The translations under genes and the position numbers were made by a program. 64,000 nucleotides of DNA from Zwartia hollandica (GTDB lineage: Bacteria; Pseudomonadota; Gammaproteobacteria; Burkholderiales; Burkholderiaceae_B): NCBI RefSeq assembly GCF_019923725.1, contig NZ_JAHXRI010000025.1, positions 149,048 to 213,047 on the forward strand, given 5' to 3'. Below are positions 18,690 to 26,788 of this stretch, one piece after another (position 1 is the first letter of the stretch; every line of letters begins with the position of its first letter). The notes beneath the pieces are model-generated. The model did not search any database and had not been told where the DNA came from. It saw only the letters and a list, made by a program, of their open reading frames with translations.

Positions 18690-20320
18690 CTTGCACCAGG
18701 TCGAAAATTATTAGCGGGCTCATCAAACCAATCTCGATTTTTCTGTAGGCGTCGAGTCATTTGTAATGCGTAGGGCGCTGCCTCAAATAGCAGTTCAAGA
18801 AGCTCATCATTCAGCCGTAATCCCGCGTTGATAGCCATACGATGCGCAAAGTCTCTGGTCGCCGCATCACAGTGGGAACTGTCTGGAGTCAGGTCTGGCG
18901 TAATTAGAGAGGGGGCAGTGTCGCCGGGCGTTAACTGAGGACGCTTTGCGCGCAGCGCAAGTGCGCACTCTAGAATATGTCCTGTTCTTAGCACTTGTGC
19001 ATCCTGCAATGGGGCTCCGACGAGTTGCATGCCCATCGGCAGTCCGCTCGCATTAAAACCGCAGGTCATTGCAAGGGCAGGTCCTGCCGTAATGTTAGCC
19101 AGCACTTGTGCATTGGCCCCTTTCCAAAAGCTGATCGGACGGTGCGCCGTGATGGGTTTGGCAGCGCCAAAACTTGGCATGAGCAACACATCAAACTTCT
19201 CATAGATGGGTGCCATTTCGTGGATCATACGGCGATGCTCTCGGGTCGCTGCGACAAAATCGGCAGACTGGAACATCACTGCAGGCAATATACGTGTCAG
19301 AAAATCTCGACCGTAGTCACCGGGTCGCTCAATGAGACCTTGTTGTTGAACCGTAAAAATCTCGGTCTCGGCCAGCACGACCTTGACATCCATGTACTCC
19401 TGCATCGGACGAAGCGTGCAGTCTGACACCGTTGCGCCGAGTCCTTTTAAAACCTGCACGGCATTGTTTAGTGCTTGTTGGTGGTCGGCTGAAATGGGTA
19501 GATCACCCTCCCATACATAGCGCAATACTCCAACGCGCAAACCTTTCAAGTCACCGTCTAGGCCAGCGCTATAGTCTGGTATGTTTTGTATAAAACTGTT
19601 GCCGTCAGCGGGATCATGCCCAGCAAGAGCTTGCAGCATGATGGCACAGTCTTTCACGGTCCAGGCCATAGGACCACAGTGATCAAGTGTGAACGAATTT
19701 GGCATGACTCCAGTTCGGCTCACTAGCCCAGAACTCGGCATAAATCCTGCGATACCGCAGAGAGAAGCAGGCCCGCGGATAGAGCCTCCTGTGTCTGTGC
19801 CTAACGCTGCAGGCAAAAGGCCCGCAGCAACAGAAGCTCCCGAGCCACTGGAGGATCCGCCACTAAAGCAGTCCAAGCTCCAAGGGTTACGGACTATTGG
19901 CCAGGGCACGTCAAACGAAGGACCTCCGTGCGCAAATTCGTGCGTGTTGAGTTTACCGAGCAAGACGGCGCCCGCATTTCGCATGTTGGAGATGGTCGTC
20001 GCATCATGCTTAGGGACATGGTGCTGAGCAATGCGCGAACCGCCAGTCGTCAGAATCCCAGCGGTCTCATAGATGTCCTTCGCACCGTAGGGGATGCCGT
20101 GCATCGGACCGCGGTAATTGCCAGCTGTGATTTCTGCTTCGGCCGTCTTGGCTTGTGCGCGAGCCATTTCGACTGTTGGAGTAATAAAGGAATTGATTTG
20201 TGGATCAATAGCCTCTATCCGCTTCGCTAGATGATCGACATATTCGACTGGTGACAACGTACGCGCTTTAATTTGTTGCGACGCTTCTGCAATCGTTAAG
20301 AAATGTAATTCTGTTGTCAT
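18686..20320 (-). CDS. Amidase (amidase signature family)
   Basis: This 544-residue protein has the Ser-cisSer-Lys triad of the amidase signature family: Lys81 in YGAKDIYET, the cis-Ser in SGGSSSGSG (near 156-157) and nucleophile Ser180 in GTDTGGSIRG. It hydrolyses a C-N amide bond; GatA-like sequences share the fold, but no GatB or GatC gene is nearby, so a catabolic amidase is more likely. It follows the ModA-like gene (18-base gap) and overlaps the lyase gene. The natural amide may be the true growth substrate or inducer of this operon. Confidence 0.87.
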   Translation of the reverse strand: MTTELHFLTIAEASQQIKARTLSPVEYVDHLAKRIEAIDPQINSFITPTVEMARAQAKTAEAEITAGNYRGPMHGIPYGAKDIYETAGILTTGGSRIAQHHVPKHDATTISNMRNAGAVLLGKLNTHEFAHGGPSFDVPWPIVRNPWSLDCFSGGSSSGSGASVAAGLLPAALGTDTGGSIRGPASLCGIAGFMPSSGLVSRTGVMPNSFTLDHCGPMAWTVKDCAIMLQALAGHDPADGNSFIQNIPDYSAGLDGDLKGLRVGVLRYVWEGDLPISADHQQALNNAVQVLKGLGATVSDCTLRPMQEYMDVKVVLAETEIFTVQQQGLIERPGDYGRDFLTRILPAVMFQSADFVAATREHRRMIHEMAPIYEKFDVLLMPSFGAAKPITAHRPISFWKGANAQVLANITAGPALAMTCGFNASGLPMGMQLVGAPLQDAQVLRTGHILECALALRAKRPQLTPGDTAPSLITPDLTPDSSHCDAATRDFAHRMAINAGLRLNDELLELLFEAAPYALQMTRRLQKNRDWFDEPANNFRPGAR

Positions 20321-20338
20321 ACGGAGCCTCGTAAGGAG

Positions 20339-21040
20339 TTAAAGCAGTGGGTCCAAGCCTTGGGAGTGTAAGGCGGCAGCTACTTCTGGAGAGTGCATAA
20401 AGGTTGCTAAGGACTGAATGACCTTTGCTTGCTTTGTCTCGGTGAAGCTAGCTAAAGAAAAGATTGTTGATTGTTGAACGGCGGGGGGAAGTTTTGCAAA
20501 AATATGAATCCCTGATACTTGCATCAACTCGCTCATCTGTTGTACGGCGAGCTCGATCTCTCCGCGGGCGACAGGTTCACCGGTTAAGCCCTCTGGTAAG
20601 ACTAGTGCTTTAGCTCTCACTTCGTCTTCAATCCCTATTTTTTTTAATAAGCTGGCGAAGTACATACCGCTTGCACCTTGCTTAGAAAAACAGATTGAGC
20701 GACAGGATAGGAGCGTCGCTTTGAAAGCCTCTGCCGTAGAGATGTCCGGTGCAGGAGTGCCTTGCTTGACTGCCATTGCGACATCCGAGCTGACAAAGTC
20801 CAAACGACTTCCGCTGTGTAAGATGTTTTCTTTGATGAGTTCATCAATAGAAGTTGATACAGCCATGATGGCATCGGCGCGCGCGCCTGCCCGGATGCGT
20901 TCCGATAACTGAGCGGTCGCACCATACTCAATCGTCACGTGTGCGTCAGTGCGCTTTTCGAACTCGGGGATAATCTCTTTGAGCACGTTGCGCATCGCAA
21001 TCGTAGAAAATAATTTTAGGGACTGGTTCGGAGTCGTCAT
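20339..21040 (-). CDS. ModA-like substrate-binding protein without signal peptide
   Basis: This 233-residue type II periplasmic-binding fold protein resembles molybdate-binding ModA: KLFSTIAMRNVLKEIIPEFE near the N-terminus, YGATAQLSERIRAGARADA, and a C-terminal ALHSQGLDPLL. It begins MTTPNQSLKLFS directly with the first beta strand, and an in-frame TAA lies five codons upstream of the ATG, so no signal peptide can be added. It is therefore predicted to be cytoplasmic, with no permease nearby. It could act as a ligand sensor or sequestration protein for the amidase operon it heads. Confidence 0.75.
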   Translation of the reverse strand: MTTPNQSLKLFSTIAMRNVLKEIIPEFEKRTDAHVTIEYGATAQLSERIRAGARADAIMAVSTSIDELIKENILHSGSRLDFVSSDVAMAVKQGTPAPDISTAEAFKATLLSCRSICFSKQGASGMYFASLLKKIGIEDEVRAKALVLPEGLTGEPVARGEIELAVQQMSELMQVSGIHIFAKLPPAVQQSTIFSLASFTETKQAKVIQSLATFMHSPEVAAALHSQGLDPLL

Positions 21041-21058
21041 AGTGTCTCGGGGTTATGC

Positions 21059-21077
21059 AATCAAAGATGATTTGATT
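21059..21077. promoter_or_regulatory. Palindrome AATCAAA-N5-TTTGATT in divergent promoter region
   Basis: Perfect 7-base arms at 21059-21065 and 21071-21077 flank GATGA. The element lies 19 bases upstream of the ModA-like gene start (21040, minus strand) and 156 bases upstream of the divergent hydrolase (21233, plus strand). It is in the right place for an operator of the large minus-strand catabolic operon. No regulator gene is adjacent. The rest of this 192-base divergent gap shows a good ribosome site (CCGGAGGAACA) for the plus-strand gene and nothing else I can name. Confidence 0.4.
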
Positions 21078-21232
21078 CTATTCGATTGACCCGGAGGTAT
21101 CCGCTCGTTAGCATTGGGTTCACGATTTAATAAGTTTGTGTGCAGTGCGCAAAAACGCATGAAACAAGCAATGCTTAGCGGGTTGCGGCGCGTACGCAAG
21201 AATGTGGCGAATGGGTGTAAACCGGAGGAACA

Positions 21233-22060
21233 ATGACACGAGATGTTGAGCAGACAGAAATGAATCTTCAGCCTTATGAGGTGTTTGCGGTGAAGTACGC
21301 AACACGCGAGGCCTTACGCAAAAACCATTTCATTGGCGGGGATTCGCACGATGGTCCGATGGCGATGGATTACTACGTGTGGGTGGTGCGTAATGCCGAG
21401 CACACGTTTGTCGTGGATACGGGATTTAGCGCAGAGATGGCTGCCAAGCGTGGGCGAACCTTATTGCGGACACCAGCTGAAGGACTCAAGCTGTTAGGTG
21501 TTGACGCGGCGACCGTCCAACATGTGATCATCACGCACCTTCATTACGATCATGTAGGCACGTTTGAAAGCTTCCCGCAAGCTCAGTTTCATTTGCAAGA
21601 CGATGAGATGGCCTATGCAACTGGCCGCCACATGTGTCAGAAGCAATTCAGCCATAGCTATGAAGTCGACGAGATCGTGGGTATGGTGCGCTTGGTCTAT
21701 AAAAACCGCGTGAGTTTTTACGCGGGCAAGGGTGACTTGGCGCCGGGCCTGACGGTTCACCGTATCGGAGGTCACACACATGGTATGCAGTGTGTACGCG
21801 TGTGGACTCAACGCGGCTGGGTTGTACTTGCCTCAGATACGAGTCATTACTACGAGCATTTTGAAAAGCGGCGTGCCTACACAACGATGTTTAATGTTGG
21901 CGAAGCATTGCAGGGATACGCTAAGCTTGAAGCGTTAGCGCAATCGAATCGCCATATCATCCCCGGTCATGACCCTCTTGTTATGCAGCGTTATCCAGCG
22001 GCGTCACAAGCTATGACGGGTATCGTCGCCCGCTTAGATTTGGAGCCCAGCCATGGATAG
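21233..22060 (+). CDS. MBL-fold hydrolase, N-acyl homoserine lactonase-like
   Basis: This 275-residue protein has THLHYDH (H102, H104, D106, H107), a later metal His in IGGHTHGMQCV and the Asp in LASDTSHYYEHF. Pattern and length match the AHL-lactonase-like branch often annotated as N-acyl homoserine lactonase. In catabolic neighbourhoods such proteins usually act on other lactones, and no quorum-sensing gene is nearby. The start is preceded by CCGGAGGAACA. Its last 8 bases overlap the following MmgE/PrpD gene. Confidence 0.83.
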   Translation: MTRDVEQTEMNLQPYEVFAVKYATREALRKNHFIGGDSHDGPMAMDYYVWVVRNAEHTFVVDTGFSAEMAAKRGRTLLRTPAEGLKLLGVDAATVQHVIITHLHYDHVGTFESFPQAQFHLQDDEMAYATGRHMCQKQFSHSYEVDEIVGMVRLVYKNRVSFYAGKGDLAPGLTVHRIGGHTHGMQCVRVWTQRGWVVLASDTSHYYEHFEKRRAYTTMFNVGEALQGYAKLEALAQSNRHIIPGHDPLVMQRYPAASQAMTGIVARLDLEPSHG

Positions 22061-23462
22061 CCATCCCGTTTCGTTATTGCCAGGTGCGACGCGCGAGTTG
22101 GCGGCCTTCTCGGCGCAGCTTCGCTTTCAAGATATTCCGCCTGAAGTCATCGCGCGTATGCGTACGAGTTTTCTGGATAGTGTGGGTTGCTGTTTATTTG
22201 GTGCAACCTTACCCTGGACGCAACGTGTCGCCGCGATGGTGCAAGAAGAGGGGGCACGGCCTGTCGCATCAATTTTTGGTTGTGGACAAAAAACTTCGGT
22301 GAGCTCGGCTGTGCTCGTGAATGCGACGGCTGGTCATGCATTTGAGCTAGATGATATTCACAAAGAGTCGATTTTGCATGCGGGTTCGATTGCAACGCCG
22401 GTTGTTGTGGCACTAGCCGAACAGACGAAGCAGCGCGATGGTCGCGCTTTGCTTAAAGCGATGACGGCCGGCTATGAGATTGGCACTCGTATTGGCAATG
22501 CTGCGACGATGGGTCTCTTTTTTAGAGGATTTCATCCGCAGGGTGCCTCCGGTGTGTTTGTGGCGGCAGCCAGTGCCGCGGCGATGCTTGGGCTTGATCC
22601 CTTGCGTACACAACACGCGCTGGGTATCGCTGGATCACAGGCGGGTGGATTGATGGCTGCGCAGGAAGGGGCAATGGTGAAACGTTTTCACTCTGGCCGG
22701 GCAGCGCAGAGTGGTGTGTATTCGGCGTATTTGGCACAGAGAGACTTTACCGGGATTACCGATGTGCTAGAGGCCGGTTACGGTGGCTACTTAAGTACCT
22801 ATTCAAATAGTCCCAACCCAGAGCGATTATTGGAGGGGTTAGGGTCCGTCTGGGAGACCGGGAAGGTTGGCTACAAGCCGCACGCTTGTGTCACAAGCAT
22901 TCATTCGGCCTTGGACGCGTTCTCCGCGCTCTTGACCAAACATAAGTTGACGCCTCAGGATATTAAAACGCTCGATGTTGGTGTCAGTTCAATGACCTTT
23001 ACGCATTGCGCCTGGGAGTACAAGGCACAAGGTGTGACCGCAGCCCAGATGAACTTGTACTACGGTTTAGCGGTGATGGGCTTTGACGGCATGGCGTTTG
23101 TTGCGCAGTATCAGGAGCAGCGTTTAGCTGATCCCCAGATTATGGATTTCATTGGGCGGATTCAAGCGCGGATCGACTCAGAGATTGATGCGATGGGACC
23201 CGCTTATCGCCATGCAGCCAGGGTAGGCATTACGACGACCGACGGACGTCGCTTTGAGCATGAAATACTCAATCGTCGTGGTAGTCCGGAAAATCCCTTA
23301 TCCCACGATGAGGTAGTCTATAAGTACCGTCATGTTGTGCAATCATGCTTGTCCGCCAGTCAAATCGACCGCTCGATTGCCCTGATTGACAAGCTCGATA
23401 GGCTTGAGGACACCACGGAACTATTTGAGTTGTTGGCAGCGGCAAGGGTCGTATCGACTTAA
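22053..23462 (+). CDS. MmgE/PrpD family protein
   Basis: This 469-residue member of the 2-methylcitrate dehydratase-like superfamily shows FLDSVGCCLFGA, NATAGHAFELDDIHKESILHAG (active-site region), RGFHPQGASGVFVAAASAAA and KRFHSGRAAQSGVYSAYLAQ. It is the second such gene in this island and only distantly resembles the one at 11296-12666. With the upstream lactonase-like hydrolase it forms a plus-strand pair divergent from the amidase operon. Possible roles are (de)hydration or isomerisation of a branched di- or tricarboxylate. Confidence 0.86.
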   Translation: MDSHPVSLLPGATRELAAFSAQLRFQDIPPEVIARMRTSFLDSVGCCLFGATLPWTQRVAAMVQEEGARPVASIFGCGQKTSVSSAVLVNATAGHAFELDDIHKESILHAGSIATPVVVALAEQTKQRDGRALLKAMTAGYEIGTRIGNAATMGLFFRGFHPQGASGVFVAAASAAAMLGLDPLRTQHALGIAGSQAGGLMAAQEGAMVKRFHSGRAAQSGVYSAYLAQRDFTGITDVLEAGYGGYLSTYSNSPNPERLLEGLGSVWETGKVGYKPHACVTSIHSALDAFSALLTKHKLTPQDIKTLDVGVSSMTFTHCAWEYKAQGVTAAQMNLYYGLAVMGFDGMAFVAQYQEQRLADPQIMDFIGRIQARIDSEIDAMGPAYRHAARVGITTTDGRRFEHEILNRRGSPENPLSHDEVVYKYRHVVQSCLSASQIDRSIALIDKLDRLEDTTELFELLAAARVVST

Positions 23463-23525
23463 AATGGAACTCTAACCCGACTTTTGTTGTCAGATCGGGT
23501 TCCATCCTCGTTAAAGGTAAGTGGT

Positions 23526-24203
23526 ATGTCGCGCAGTTCAGTGATTCTTCGAAAGTGTCTGCAGGTGTTTAGCCTCTGGTTATGCTTTCACATACCAGCA
23601 TTCGCTCACCCCCATATTTTTATCGATGGTGGCGTGCAACTTTTATTTAATAGCGAAGGGCAGATTGTTTCCTTGCGCCAGAGCTGGAAGTTTGATGAGT
23701 TATTCGCGGCCTATGCCCTGCAGGGCATGCCTCGCTCCAAGTCCGGAGAGGTTGCGCAAGATGAGCTCGAAAAAATAACGAAAGAGTGGATGACTGCGCT
23801 TGCTGACCCTGAGTCGCATTTCTTTACGGAGACGCTGCAAGGGACGAAAAAATTTGCATTTGGCTTGGCTAAGGAGGCGGTGACAACCTGGGAGCCAAAA
23901 AGCGGTCAATTGACATTGTCGTTTGAGCTGCCCTTCACTCTGCCCATAACCCCCGGTAAACAAGCGGTAGAAGTTGATATTTACGACCCGAGCTATTTCG
24001 TTGCATTCGCGTATAAAGGGGCTGCCTCCTATCGCTTGGACGGTGCGCCCAAGAGTTGCCGAATCAACTATCTGTCCCCACGTCCGCTCGACCCCAAAAC
24101 AGAAAGGCTTCTTTGGTCCATTCCTGCAGACCAGAAGGAGCTACCGCCTGAATTAAAAGAGATCACTAAGCAGCTATCACACCAATTTAAGGTGACATGT
24201 TGA
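23526..24203 (+). CDS. DUF1007 periplasmic protein (ZevA-like)
   Basis: This 225-residue protein has a signal peptide (positive start, hydrophobic LQVFSLWLCFHIPAFA), then the DUF1007 start HPHIFIDGGVQLLF with two histidines right after cleavage. DUF1007 proteins are encoded with NicO-type carriers; the pair ZevAB of Haemophilus influenzae is involved in zinc acquisition. I chose ATG 23526 because upstream in-frame codons up to TTG 23484 would spoil the signal peptide. The stop overlaps the next gene by 7 bases. Neighbouring Zur and ZnuABC-type genes favour a zinc role. Confidence 0.8.
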   Translation: MSRSSVILRKCLQVFSLWLCFHIPAFAHPHIFIDGGVQLLFNSEGQIVSLRQSWKFDELFAAYALQGMPRSKSGEVAQDELEKITKEWMTALADPESHFFTETLQGTKKFAFGLAKEAVTTWEPKSGQLTLSFELPFTLPITPGKQAVEVDIYDPSYFVAFAYKGAASYRLDGAPKSCRINYLSPRPLDPKTERLLWSIPADQKELPPELKEITKQLSHQFKVTC

Positions 24204-25267
24204 GAGGCCCGTTGCAGCTCCAACGCTTTCTGAAGCGGCCAACGATCGCGTTCGTCGTTGGGTTGTACGTTTGCGGTTTGTTTTTAATGAGCGCAGAGGT
24301 GCTCGCTCAAACAGCTCACCCGTTTGCGACACCGGAGCAACGGTTAAATTTCAACTTGGGAGGCTGGTTCAGTGAGTTCTCTGCCCAGATGGCGATGTGG
24401 CAATCGCATTTTTACCGACAACTCACCGGGGCTGTTCGTGCGTGGCAGCAGGATGGCTGGGCCGCATGGCTCTTGTTGGGCCTCTCCTTTGCTTACGGGG
24501 TGTTTCATGCTCTTGGACCTGGGCACGGAAAAGCAGTGCTGACTGCGTACGTGCTTGCGAACCGAGAGACGATACGTAATGGAGCGCTTTTGGCCTTACT
24601 GTCAGCATTTTTGCAGGCTGTCGTTGCCGTCGTGCTAGTGGGTGTTGCAGCAGGTTTGTTAAATGTGTCGGGGATGACTTTAAATCGGGCAACCTGGTGG
24701 CTGGAGCTTGGCTCCTATTTCATGATGGTTGCGCTTGGGCTCTTGCTTGTTTATCGGCATGTCATACGTGTGGCGTTTCAGCGTGGGTCGTCTCAGCAAG
24801 TGTCTCCCCATGCTGGGCATGATCATGGATCACATGCTCACGCTCATCACCAGGGGCATCATCACGATCATCACCACGATGACGCTTGTGGCTGCGGGCA
24901 CTTACATGCACCCGATCCAGCGCTAGTGAGCGGCAAACTCAATTGGTCGAGGGCGACCTCTGCGGTCTTGGCAATTGGACTTAGGCCTTGCACCGGTGCT
25001 ATCTTTGTTTTGGTTTTTACACTCTCGCAAGGTTTCTTTATTGCAGGCGTCGCCGCAGCGTTGGCAATGGGGCTCGGTACGGGTTTGACAGTGGCTGCGT
25101 TGGCGAGTGCCTCGCTTTGGGCGAATCATGCCTTAGAGAAAATCGTTGATGGACCCAAACTGCGGTTGGGCACGTACTTGGTCGCGCTTGTGCAAGGCCT
25201 TGCCTCGGTCGCGGTCTTGCTATTTGGACTGTTGATGTTTAGCGCCGCCTGGTCAACGCATGCTTGA
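24197..25267 (+). CDS. NicO-family nickel/cobalt-type membrane transporter (ZevB-like)
   Basis: This 356-residue multi-pass membrane protein is of the NicO/RcnA superfamily. It has LSFAYGVFHALGPGHGKAVLTAYV with the conserved HxxGPGHGK element, a second conserved segment IGLRPCTGAIFVLVFTLSQG, and a central cytoplasmic loop (about residues 204-235) very rich in His, including a CGCGH. NicO proteins carry Ni or Co; in the ZevAB pairing with DUF1007 the metal is zinc. The gene is co-translated with the DUF1007 gene and ends 3 bases from the convergent Zur-like gene. Confidence 0.85.
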   Translation: MLRGPLQLQRFLKRPTIAFVVGLYVCGLFLMSAEVLAQTAHPFATPEQRLNFNLGGWFSEFSAQMAMWQSHFYRQLTGAVRAWQQDGWAAWLLLGLSFAYGVFHALGPGHGKAVLTAYVLANRETIRNGALLALLSAFLQAVVAVVLVGVAAGLLNVSGMTLNRATWWLELGSYFMMVALGLLLVYRHVIRVAFQRGSSQQVSPHAGHDHGSHAHAHHQGHHHDHHHDDACGCGHLHAPDPALVSGKLNWSRATSAVLAIGLRPCTGAIFVLVFTLSQGFFIAGVAAALAMGLGTGLTVAALASASLWANHALEKIVDGPKLRLGTYLVALVQGLASVAVLLFGLLMFSAAWSTHA

Positions 25268-25270
25268 CGG

Positions 25271-25660
25271 CTAGCAGTCTTTGCAGCGCCCGTAGAGCGT
25301 GAGGTCGTGACTTTCGACTTTGAAGCCTTTAGGGGCTAGATTGCCCAAGTCGCTTGGGCAGGAGTGGATATCGAACACTTTCTGGCATGCATTGCATTGA
25401 AAATGATGGTGGTGGTCGTGCCCCGCTAGTTCGAAGCGCGGGTTCTCTCCAGGCAGCAGTACTTGCTTGATCGCGCCTTCTTCCACCATGACTTTGATGT
25501 TGCGATAAACCGTCGCAATGCCAAGGCGGGGTACATGCAGACCAGCAAGCTCAAGCACTTCTTGCGCCAGCAAGGGGCGTCCGGCTTGTTCAATCGCTTC
25601 GCGGATCGCCGCACGTTGGCGTGTCGAGCGTTCTACTTTTGGAGCATGATTGTTGTTCAT
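25271..25660 (-). CDS. zur: Fur-family repressor, probably Zur
   Basis: This 129-residue protein has a winged-helix domain (RQRAAIREAIEQAG to GIATVYRNIKVMVEEGAI), a His-rich hinge GHDHHHHFQC, a structural zinc pair CNAC and a C-terminal CKDC. The architecture is that of the Fur family. The neighbours (zinc ABC transporter divergently, ZevAB-like convergent) point to zinc sensing. Nickel or general iron control is less likely because the heme locus has a separate classic Fur box. A TGATA...TATCA dyad lies in the divergent promoter region and may be its operator. Confidence 0.83.
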   Translation of the reverse strand: MNNNHAPKVERSTRQRAAIREAIEQAGRPLLAQEVLELAGLHVPRLGIATVYRNIKVMVEEGAIKQVLLPGENPRFELAGHDHHHHFQCNACQKVFDIHSCPSDLGNLAPKGFKVESHDLTLYGRCKDC

Positions 25661-25684
25661 ACCGTATCTTACCTACATCAATAT

Positions 25685-25700
25685 TGATATTGTATTATCA
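25685..25700. promoter_or_regulatory. Candidate Zur operator (TGATA-N6-TATCA)
   Basis: The 104-base divergent gap between zur (minus) and the His-rich peptide gene (plus) is AT-rich and contains TGATATTGTATTATCA, a dyad with 5-base perfect arms. Its place between the repressor gene and the zinc transporter operon fits an autoregulated Zur site. The sequence is not a close copy of the enterobacterial Zur box, so this rests on symmetry and position. Confidence 0.45.
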
Positions 25701-25764
25701 TTATTGAATTGTGTGAATATTTCCTCATCTTAACCAGTCTTTTCTAAACCTAACCCCTACGACA

Positions 25765-26010
25765 ATGTCGTCATCATCGAAGCACGAGCATTTGCATGCT
25801 CATCCTCATGAGCACCATCATGAGCACCACCACCAAGACCAAGTCGGACTGGGGGGCGAGGGCCCGCGCACGTCTAGGGGGATTGTGTATGCGCCTCCGG
25901 CGCTACGCAGTCCGGTGCTCAGTGGCGTTGCTCAGCGTGTCGCCGTTGTCTGTGGCGTGATCGGTCTCGTTTGGATCGCTGTGTGGTGGGCGCTGCAGAA
26001 CAATGGATAA
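25765..26010 (+). CDS. Small His-rich single-pass membrane protein
   Basis: This 81-residue protein has an N-terminal 28 residues dominated by His and Glu (EHLHAHPHEHHHEHHHQD), then a Gly/Arg/Pro-containing linker and one transmembrane segment near residues 57-76 (AVVCGVIGLVWIAVWWAL). It overlaps the ZnuC gene by 8 bases, so it is the first gene of the zinc ABC operon. The His cluster probably binds Zn(II) at the membrane, as a store, delivery site or sensor for the transporter. I know no characterised homologue. Confidence 0.75.
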   Translation: MSSSSKHEHLHAHPHEHHHEHHHQDQVGLGGEGPRTSRGIVYAPPALRSPVLSGVAQRVAVVCGVIGLVWIAVWWALQNNG

Positions 26011-26788
26011 GCTCACTAAGCAAGGCAGTTTCGCGCCGGAAATTGCGTTGACGAATTTGACGATTGCCTATGATGGACATCCGGCGGTACATCACCTGTC
26101 GGGAACGTTCGCTTCGGGTTCGCTCACCGCGATTGTCGGGCCTAATGGTGCTGGGAAAAGCACTCTTTTGTCGGCTCTCTCAGGTCAATTGAAGGGTATT
26201 GAGGGATCTATTCGGTTTGGAGATGCTTCGCGCATTGATCTTGCCTACTTACCGCAGCAATCAGCGATTGATCGAGATTTTCCCGTTCGCGTTCTCGATG
26301 TCGTGGTTCTCGGGGCATGGAAGATCATGGGGAGTTTTTTGCCAGCATCCCGTGAGATCAAGCAGAGGGCGACTGAAATGCTCGCGGCGGTGGGTCTCGT
26401 CGGCTTTGAGCGACGTTTTATCGGAGAGCTATCGGTCGGACAATTGCAGCGCGTTCTTTTTGCACGCCTACTGATGCAGGACGCACCTGTAATTTTGTTG
26501 GATGAGCCGTTTAACGCACTGGATACGCGAACGGTTGAAGACTTGCTGCAAGTCGTCTTAGACTGGCATCACCACTCGCGGACCGTGATTGCTGTTCTGC
26601 ATGATCTGGAGATGGTTCGTCAATACTTTCCCCAAACACTTTTATTAGCGCGTGAGGCGATTGCCTGGGATGCCACGCAGGCTGTCTTGAGTACTGATAA
26701 TTTATCTCGGGCTCGTGCAACGGCAGAATATTGGGATGACCGAGCACCGTGGTGCGTTCGGGCTCCCGAAGCTGGAGGACGTCTCTAA
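26003..26788 (+). CDS. znuC: Zinc/metal ABC transporter ATP-binding protein (ZnuC-like)
   Basis: A 261-residue ABC ATPase. Walker A is GPNGAGKST, the signature motif is LSVGQLQRV, Walker B is VILLDEPFNALD, and the switch His lies in VLHDLEMV. YLPQQSAIDRDFPV is typical of metal-type ABC ATPases. It powers import of zinc (or manganese) through the permease encoded next. The start overlaps the His-rich peptide gene by 8 bases and the stop overlaps the permease start (TAATG). Confidence 0.88.
   Translation: MDKLTKQGSFAPEIALTNLTIAYDGHPAVHHLSGTFASGSLTAIVGPNGAGKSTLLSALSGQLKGIEGSIRFGDASRIDLAYLPQQSAIDRDFPVRVLDVVVLGAWKIMGSFLPASREIKQRATEMLAAVGLVGFERRFIGELSVGQLQRVLFARLLMQDAPVILLDEPFNALDTRTVEDLLQVVLDWHHHSRTVIAVLHDLEMVRQYFPQTLLLAREAIAWDATQAVLSTDNLSRARATAEYWDDRAPWCVRAPEAGGRL

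Noticed and set aside
24810..24930. CAT/CAC/GAT-rich repetitive stretch
   Set aside because: It is the coding sequence of the His-rich loop of the NicO transporter, not a DNA repeat or CRISPR.
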